NCBI RefSeq assembly: GCF_945859685.1
Contig: NC_079149.1
Coordinates: 53,524,991-53,588,990 of the forward strand
DNA length: 64,000 nt
Source of the DNA: Eupeodes corollae
Lineage: Eukaryota > Arthropoda > Insecta > Diptera > Syrphidae
Direction: 5' to 3'
The notes under the pieces are model-generated. The model was not told the origin of the DNA, ran no database searches, and was given only the letters and a program-made list of their open reading frames with translations. A program made the position numbers and the translations under genes. How positions within the stretch are numbered: position 1 is the stretch's first letter; each line of letters begins with the position of its first letter. Positions 58,001 through 64,000 of this stretch are shown one piece after another.

Positions 58001-60096
58001 GGAATTTTTATCATAAAATAAAAACACAAAAAAAAAATATATTATTTTAAAAATTATGCGGAGTTTTATTTTGTTATAAAAATCTAATGACACTCCAGAT
58101 CTAAAAAAAGAATATAACTTTATATAGAACAAAAAAAATATCGAGAAAAAAATAGATATTTTATTTTTAAATAAAATGATTTAAAAGTATATATATATGT
58201 ATACGTATATATATATAGTACATACTTATATAAAATGTGAATATTATTGTTTTATTCATATACAAAAAAACTTAAAAAGAAATGAAAAATATAATTAAGT
58301 AAATAAAATGTGTTTTATTTCATTTTCATTTAACTATGCTTGTCTTTGATTTTCAGGAAACTAAAGATGAACCTTCCATAACATTCCCCCAAATACTCCA
58401 AATTATTCCCTTTTTATTTTTGTTTTTCATGTTTATTTTATTTTCCGAAAATAAAAATCAAGTTCCAGATTTAAGTATTCTGACAAATCACTAACGTATT
58501 TTTCTTTTTTTAGGTTTCGACGACACTGAAAGAAAAACAGTTTTTTGTTGCTTAATTGCATTGAAAAAGTTGTGAGTAAAATTTTAATTCCAACTTAAGT
58601 AAGTTATTTATAACAATCAACAGACAAATAATAGCTTTTATTAATATATTTGTATTTTCAGGTAAAAAAAAAACAATAAATTAATAAAAATGGAATCCTT
58701 TAGTGAGCTTATGCGAATTGTTAAAGAACAAAAAACGACTGAAAGACGGACATATATTTCGAGATTTGTAAACGAAAAGTCAGAAATCCCTTTTTTATAT
58801 GTTGCTTCCCTTTTTTTCAAATATATATTTTTTTAATTATTATTTAATTATGTTTTATTGTTTTAATTTGTTATCCCTTTTTTAGAATTCTTATTTTATT
58901 ACATACTTTAAATTAATTCAAAGCAATTGCTGTTGTTAATATTTCAAATTGATTACAACTTTTTTTATTTATTTATTTATACTTGAACAAACATTTAAAA
59001 ATGAAGACTAACCGAAAAATATTCCGTGTAACTTTGTATAGTATATTATGCCTCTAAAAATAAGATGTTGTGATCTTATTCATGAGGAATTTATAAGTTT
59101 TTATAATTTTATTCAAAAAATTCTTAACAAAATGTATATCTCCAATATTTTTAAAAGATTTGCATCGCTATGTAAATTAAGCTTGAATAAAAATCAAAGT
59201 CGGCTCAGTTTTCTGCAATTCCATACAATTGCCTTAGTTGTGTCTCTGGCAAACTGTAATGCAAATGCTCATAATTATTTTGCAAGATATTTCAGAGCCA
59301 GAAAATGGAAAACAATACTGCATTTCTATTTTCTACATGACTCTTAATTCGGATGATTTCTTTTTAAAATTTTAATTAACAATAAATATTGCAAAATTTA
59401 GTCAAAGTTATTTATAAATTTGTAAATAAAAAAAGTTGATCAACAAATTGAATGGAAACATACTTATTTAAAATTTCTTCTTATTGCTTGCTTTAATTTA
59501 TTTATACAAAAAAAATCAACAATTTAATTTTAATTTTAATTCATTTCAAAATTTCATAAAAATTATTGCTTTTCATATGCTTATCATTCATAAATAGATT
59601 TTCATTTATTTCTTATTTCCAACATATTTTTCTTATACCTACATATGTCTTTTAAAAAAATACTCATACATACATTTATAGCTTTATGTAGGCATTATGT
59701 ATTTGTTTTAGTTTTTAAGTTTTGTTTATTTTATTTTATTTAATTTTATTTTATTTTAAGTGTATTTGTTCGTATTATTTATGTTAATTTGTTTTATAGT
59801 TAAATTGTTTTTTAACTTTTGTTTTTCCCTTTTTTGTTTCTTTCTTTTTTCTTCCATAAAACCAAAAATCCACAACGTAATAATTTAAATTACAATTAAT
59901 ATAATTCAAATCATATATAAAAATATATGAATAAATACATGTGACCCTTTCCAACAACCAACCACAACCACCACTATTATTTGCATAACACCACCACCCA
60001 CAACTACTACTTCTTGCCACTTCAAAATCTAATTTAACAATGAACAAAACAACCTAAAACAACTACCAACAAAAAATGTTAATTCTAAAATTAAAG
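55054..60096 (+). other. Spacer between cassettes 12 and 13
   Basis: 5 kb of AT-rich 3' UTR and intergenic DNA with no finger exon. It contains a cluster of splice-like sites around 58357-58836 and a less AT-rich stretch at 59195-59345; both are discussed in findings. TA runs occur near 58190-58217. Confidence 0.6.
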
Positions 60097-61067
60097 ATTT
60101 AAGTATTACGCGTATAGCCGGTCTAACGTGGAACGAGTGGAACGCCCGCTTAGCCATGCCATTAGTCACCCAGCTGCGCGAAGGAGTTCATCCCTTAATA
60201 TTCCCCACAGATCTATCCATCGACAAACATCAACTCACAAACACGGCTACCTCATCACCAGTCCATCCTTCATCCTCGTCCACTATTATGAGTGCAGTGC
60301 AAGCATCTGATCGTCTTCATCATCAGCAACATCGCAAATCGCCGAATGTCTTCTCAACGCCAACGAATAATCAAAATTCAGCTGGCAATGCCATAACCAC
60401 CAGTACTCCGATTGTAGGCCAACCAGGGAAATCTGGTGGTTCTAACAGTGCCAGTATGCTCGCTTGTGGCAATACTTCAGATTCAATAATAAGTAGTAGT
60501 AGCAACCACCACCATCATCACCAAAGTCGCAAAAACACCAACAGCGAGTGTGAGTTGTTTAAAAGCGATAAAGGCGCAAATAGCAGTGGCGGCGAAGGCA
60601 GTTATTGTGATGACAACGATAACGTTAATCCATCTGCAAGCGACTACCATTCACTGAGTGCAGCCGCAGCTGCTGCTGCAGCCCTCTCTGGCGGAGTGGT
60701 CGATGGTAAATCCTCAGGCCTGTGCAACATTAGCTTATTAAATAGCTTTAGTGCCATGACGAGCTTGATAAGCGGAAATGGGTCTGTTGGTGGTGGCAGC
60801 ATGGGCGGCAGTGGAATTGGTGGTCATCCATGCCCCGAATGCGGCCGAGTGTATAAACTCAAATCCTCATTGCGTAACCATCAGAAGTGGGAATGTGGCA
60901 AAGAGCCTCAATTCCAGTGTCCGTTCTGTGTGTATCGAGCCAAGCAAAAAATGCACATTGGACGACATATGGAGCGAATGCACAAAGAGAAATTTATCAA
61001 ACTTGAAGATATTAAAAGTTATACTGGTGGGGATGAGCCCACATCGCTGAGCCAACATTTTTCGTAA
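60097..61067 (+). CDS. lola: lola 3' cassette 13: long tail with C-terminal C2HC + C2H2 fingers
   Basis: Predicted 762-residue isoform with a 323-residue tail. It starts DLSITRIAGLTWNEWNARLA then MPLVTQLREG, a conserved-looking block that resembles, as I recall it, one Drosophila isoform. The acceptor is weak: ATTAAAG ending 60096, with an in-frame alternative, GTATAG ending 60117, that would delete seven residues. The middle is Ser/Asn/Gly/His-rich with an Ala run. Fingers are CPECGRVYKLKSSLRNH with QKWEC, then after GKEPQFQ, CPFCVYRAKQKMHIGRH with MERMH. It ends SQHFS-TAA 61065-61067. The stop overlaps a donor-like TCGTAAGC, which I do not interpret. The Met-initiated frame at 60156 misses the N-terminal block. 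Confidence 0.93.
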
Positions 61068-64000
61068 GCGAAAAAAGTTCTCCTTTTTTTATTTTAAAAT
61101 TTCTCTATGCAAAAATGAAAACAAACAAACAATTATTTTTCCTTTATTTTTTCATCAAAATCCAAGATTTTGTACTGCATCATCCGTCGGCGAAGACGAT
61201 AAAATATAAACCACACACAGGGATAAATTATGATAAATCAACAAAATAAATTCTTAATGTGCCAAATTGTTTAATGAAACATATACATTTCTAAAATATT
61301 TTTTTTTGTTTAAATTAGTAACAAAATTCTCAGAGAAACAAAAGCAATATGCGTTAACATACATAACATATACATACATGTATGTATGTATAATTTTTGT
61401 TTTTAATTGGCACTTGTTTTTTTATATTTTGTAAAAATATACATAAATACATTTATATATTATTATATTATATATTTTTTGCTATTTAGTTGTTTAAATT
61501 AAATGGAACGTAAATCAGTGATATTCTAAATAGGTTTAAGAATATGTAATTGAAAACCTATTTTGTTTCTAATAATTTTATTAATCTAAACAAATTTGTT
61601 TGTTGTTTATTAAAATAATTTTCGTTTATATATATTATATATTTTTTTAACATTTTGTAAATAATAGCTATCGAAAGTGCAGTATATCATCGGGTTTCGT
61701 TCTTTTTCCAAACCAGAAAATCTTAAAAAGTTGATAGTTTAAAAGTATATGATTTTTGTTGATTTATGGATTAGAGATACGCAATTAAATATTAAAACCT
61801 TTACCTTAGCGACGACTATCATGTTTTAAATGCATACAAAAGTGAAATAAAAAAGAAAGTACGTTGATTCTTAAAATAATTGTTTTCAAATTCAATTGCG
61901 TTGGCATATGAAAAATGTACTCCCAAAATTTTACAAATCTAATACTATGTTTCTTTTTTCACAAATACACATTTTTCTACATTTAAATTTTATTTTGAAG
62001 GTGCCTCCGTTTACTCCGGCAGTGTCTTTGAAGTAACATTCTTTACGTATAATATAAAATTTTAGTTTACACTTAAAGAACAGTGTTTTTTTCGGTTCGG
62101 TGAAAAATAGAACAACGAATAACTCATCAACTATGTATATTTGTTTACATTTTGTATAGGTTAAATTTGAGGTTTTTAAGGTTAACTTATTTATATGTGA
62201 AAAGGAACATTTTAAATTACTTTTAACTATACAAAATAAATTTATTTCGTGGCAGAGCGCTCTTGAACAACCAAGATCTAGTATTTACAACCTCAACCAG
62301 TTTTGTATACAAGTTTTGTTAATAATATATTAAGAAATATCAACAAAAGACTTTTGATTCAATACTTTTTTACCATATCGGCGCTAAAGTTTGACTTAAA
62401 TAAAATGTCAAATTTGTATTTTCATACAAATTCACAAATTAAATTAATTAATAAATTAATTACAAAAAATAATGAAATAAGAAAATATTTATACATTAGA
62501 ACAGTCGAGTCATACATCAATTAATAGATGCAGACATCAATATAACTGCATTCACTTTTTCAAAATTAAATGTAAACAAATTCTTGAAGCCTCAAACAAT
62601 GTACTAATCATGTCAATAACTGAAAAATCGAACACATATTTTTCTTAGGTTCTGAAAATGAAATCTGATTTCTATGAGTCTCTAAAAGTTTTAAATTATT
62701 AGCATCACTTTTTAACCCGATTTTTTGATAAACAGGAATATCCTAGCCTTTAAAAAATCTCCCGAAAAAATGTACTGCACTTAAGAGAAAAGAATAACAT
62801 TCTATTCAAAACTCTAAAAAAAAAAACATTCCGTGTACATGAACTTTAAAATTAAATATTTTTTTAGTCGGTTATTACCATCTTAAAATTAAAATCAATA
62901 CAAACAAATAAACAACATGAACTCTAAATAATTTTAAATTCCGAATATTTATTATACAACAAAAATCAAAACACAAACAATAAACATACTTATAAAACCG
63001 ATTAAGTATTTAAATTAAATAATATTCATTTTTCTTTTTGTTATGTATAATTTTAAACTCAAAGTTAACCCAACCAAACAATTCAGTCATTTTTGTTTAC
63101 AAAGATAAAAAAATTAAACTAAATGCTTTAGGTTTTAAGGGAACAACAATTTACCTCAAATTCATCAATACGAGTACACTATAAAATAAAAATAGAATAT
63201 ATATATATTTTATTTTAAATGTTTGTATTAAAAGACGAAGTCATATAAAACAATACATTTTTCTTTTATTTAAAATTATAATTAATTAATTAAAAAACAA
63301 TTAACGTAGCTGTGTGGAAACTTATACAAAAAATCAATTCAGGAAAAAAATATTTAAACAAAAAAATGTTACTAAGAATGCTACATTATGATTATTATAA
63401 AGTTTCCTATAAAGTGCCTTTTTTAGATTTTAAGAACATCAACTTTTTTTTTAATTTCTTAGACTAGATAATAGGTATCTTTATAAATATTTAATAATTT
63501 TATTTAAAGATTTAATTTTTAATTGAATGAATTACATTGTTTGAATGTAAACTACTCGTATATATATTTTTCTATTTAATTATGACGATAAACAAGTAAA
63601 AGAAAATTTTAGTTAGAAACATAAAAAAGTAATTGAATATCTTCAAGATTTGATTACAACGCCCAGCCATATTTTATTACAAAAGAAAAATCAATTACAT
63701 CACAATTTTTGCTGTTCTTATATACATTTTAATCAAAATGTATATTTGATTATTTTTGCTGCTTATTATAATATTTTTTTTATTGTTTATTAACAAACAA
63801 AAAGTAAAAAGAACTCAGGTACTTAGTTTGTGTTTGTCGATTTTTTTAAATTATTTATAAAAAAATATGTTTTAATGTTAAAAACTTTGATTTTAATAAT
63901 TTGTTATTCCCTACGTAGTCGTATTTAATGTTTGAACTTTGAAATCTGTATCATATAAATAGCATTCCATTATGAAAAAGTAAATATCCATTTGACTCTC
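61068..64000 (+). other. Downstream region after the last visible cassette
   Basis: AT-rich 3' UTR and flanking DNA to the window edge. No further finger exon is recognised; a SINE remnant lies at 62246-62312. The end of the lola transcription unit cannot be placed. Confidence 0.6.
62246..62312 (-). mobile_element. Degenerate SINE remnant
   Basis: GTGGCAGAGCGC, then words like AACCAAGATCTAGT and TTACAACCTCAACCA, align with the left part (element tail half) of the SINEs at 9954 and 22925. It is much diverged and truncated before the tRNA-like head. Confidence 0.6.

Noticed and set aside
1..64000. CRISPR arrays, bacterial operons, rRNA
   Set aside because: No spaced direct-repeat arrays, no operon structure, and no rRNA-like sequence; the window is an insect chromosome.

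Overview
The window is eukaryotic, AT-rich insect DNA on which a single gene accounts for all convincing coding sequence: the dipteran axon-guidance and chromatin locus longitudinals lacking (lola), on the + strand. The evidence is a BTB/POZ domain of the tramtrack-group type opening MDDDQQFCLRWNNHQ, split over two exons and followed by the lola common region, then a long array of mutually exclusive 3' terminal exons. Most of these encode a C2HC plus C2H2 zinc-finger pair. Introns carry GT-AG borders, and mobile-element remnants (a tRNA-derived SINE, an RTE-like non-LTR element, TIR elements) fit a fly genome. The close match to Drosophila lola as I remember it suggests a brachyceran fly; the species cannot be named from the sequence.

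Layout. 1-2294: upstream DNA, one probable 5' UTR exon ending at 893, and a second UTR segment from 2102. 2295-5870: four constant coding exons (2295-2468, 2547-3012, 4481-5077, 5790-5870) encoding 439 residues and ending in phase 1. 5871-14572: long intron with a candidate internal promoter/first exon (near 7686-7840), a TIR element with a SINE nested in it, and a perfect NRF1/EWG-type palindrome. 14573-61067: thirteen alternative 3' cassettes (16 coding exons), at 14573, 18438, 25371, 29902, 30963, 31859, 35629, 39383, 42067, 46841, 50597, 53075 and 60097. 61068-64000: downstream DNA with no recognisable exon; further cassettes may lie beyond the window.

How it works together. Each cassette begins with two bases that complete a codon whose first base, G, comes from the constant exon, so every cassette can be joined in frame to the same donor at 5870/5871. 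In Drosophila these joins include trans-splicing between separate pre-mRNAs. Predicted proteins run from 512 to 860 residues, sharing the BTB dimerisation part and differing in DNA-binding fingers. Eleven cassettes carry two fingers and two carry only one.

Points worth a second look: a candidate internal promoter whose exon ends in the same phase 1 as the constant exons; a perfect 416-bp direct repeat around a SINE that may be an assembly artefact; a TIR element inserted cleanly in an RTE reading frame; two cassettes with purine-rich tandem in-frame acceptors; and a skippable first half of the 53075 cassette. All boundaries were read by eye from splice signals and reading frame, without transcript support.
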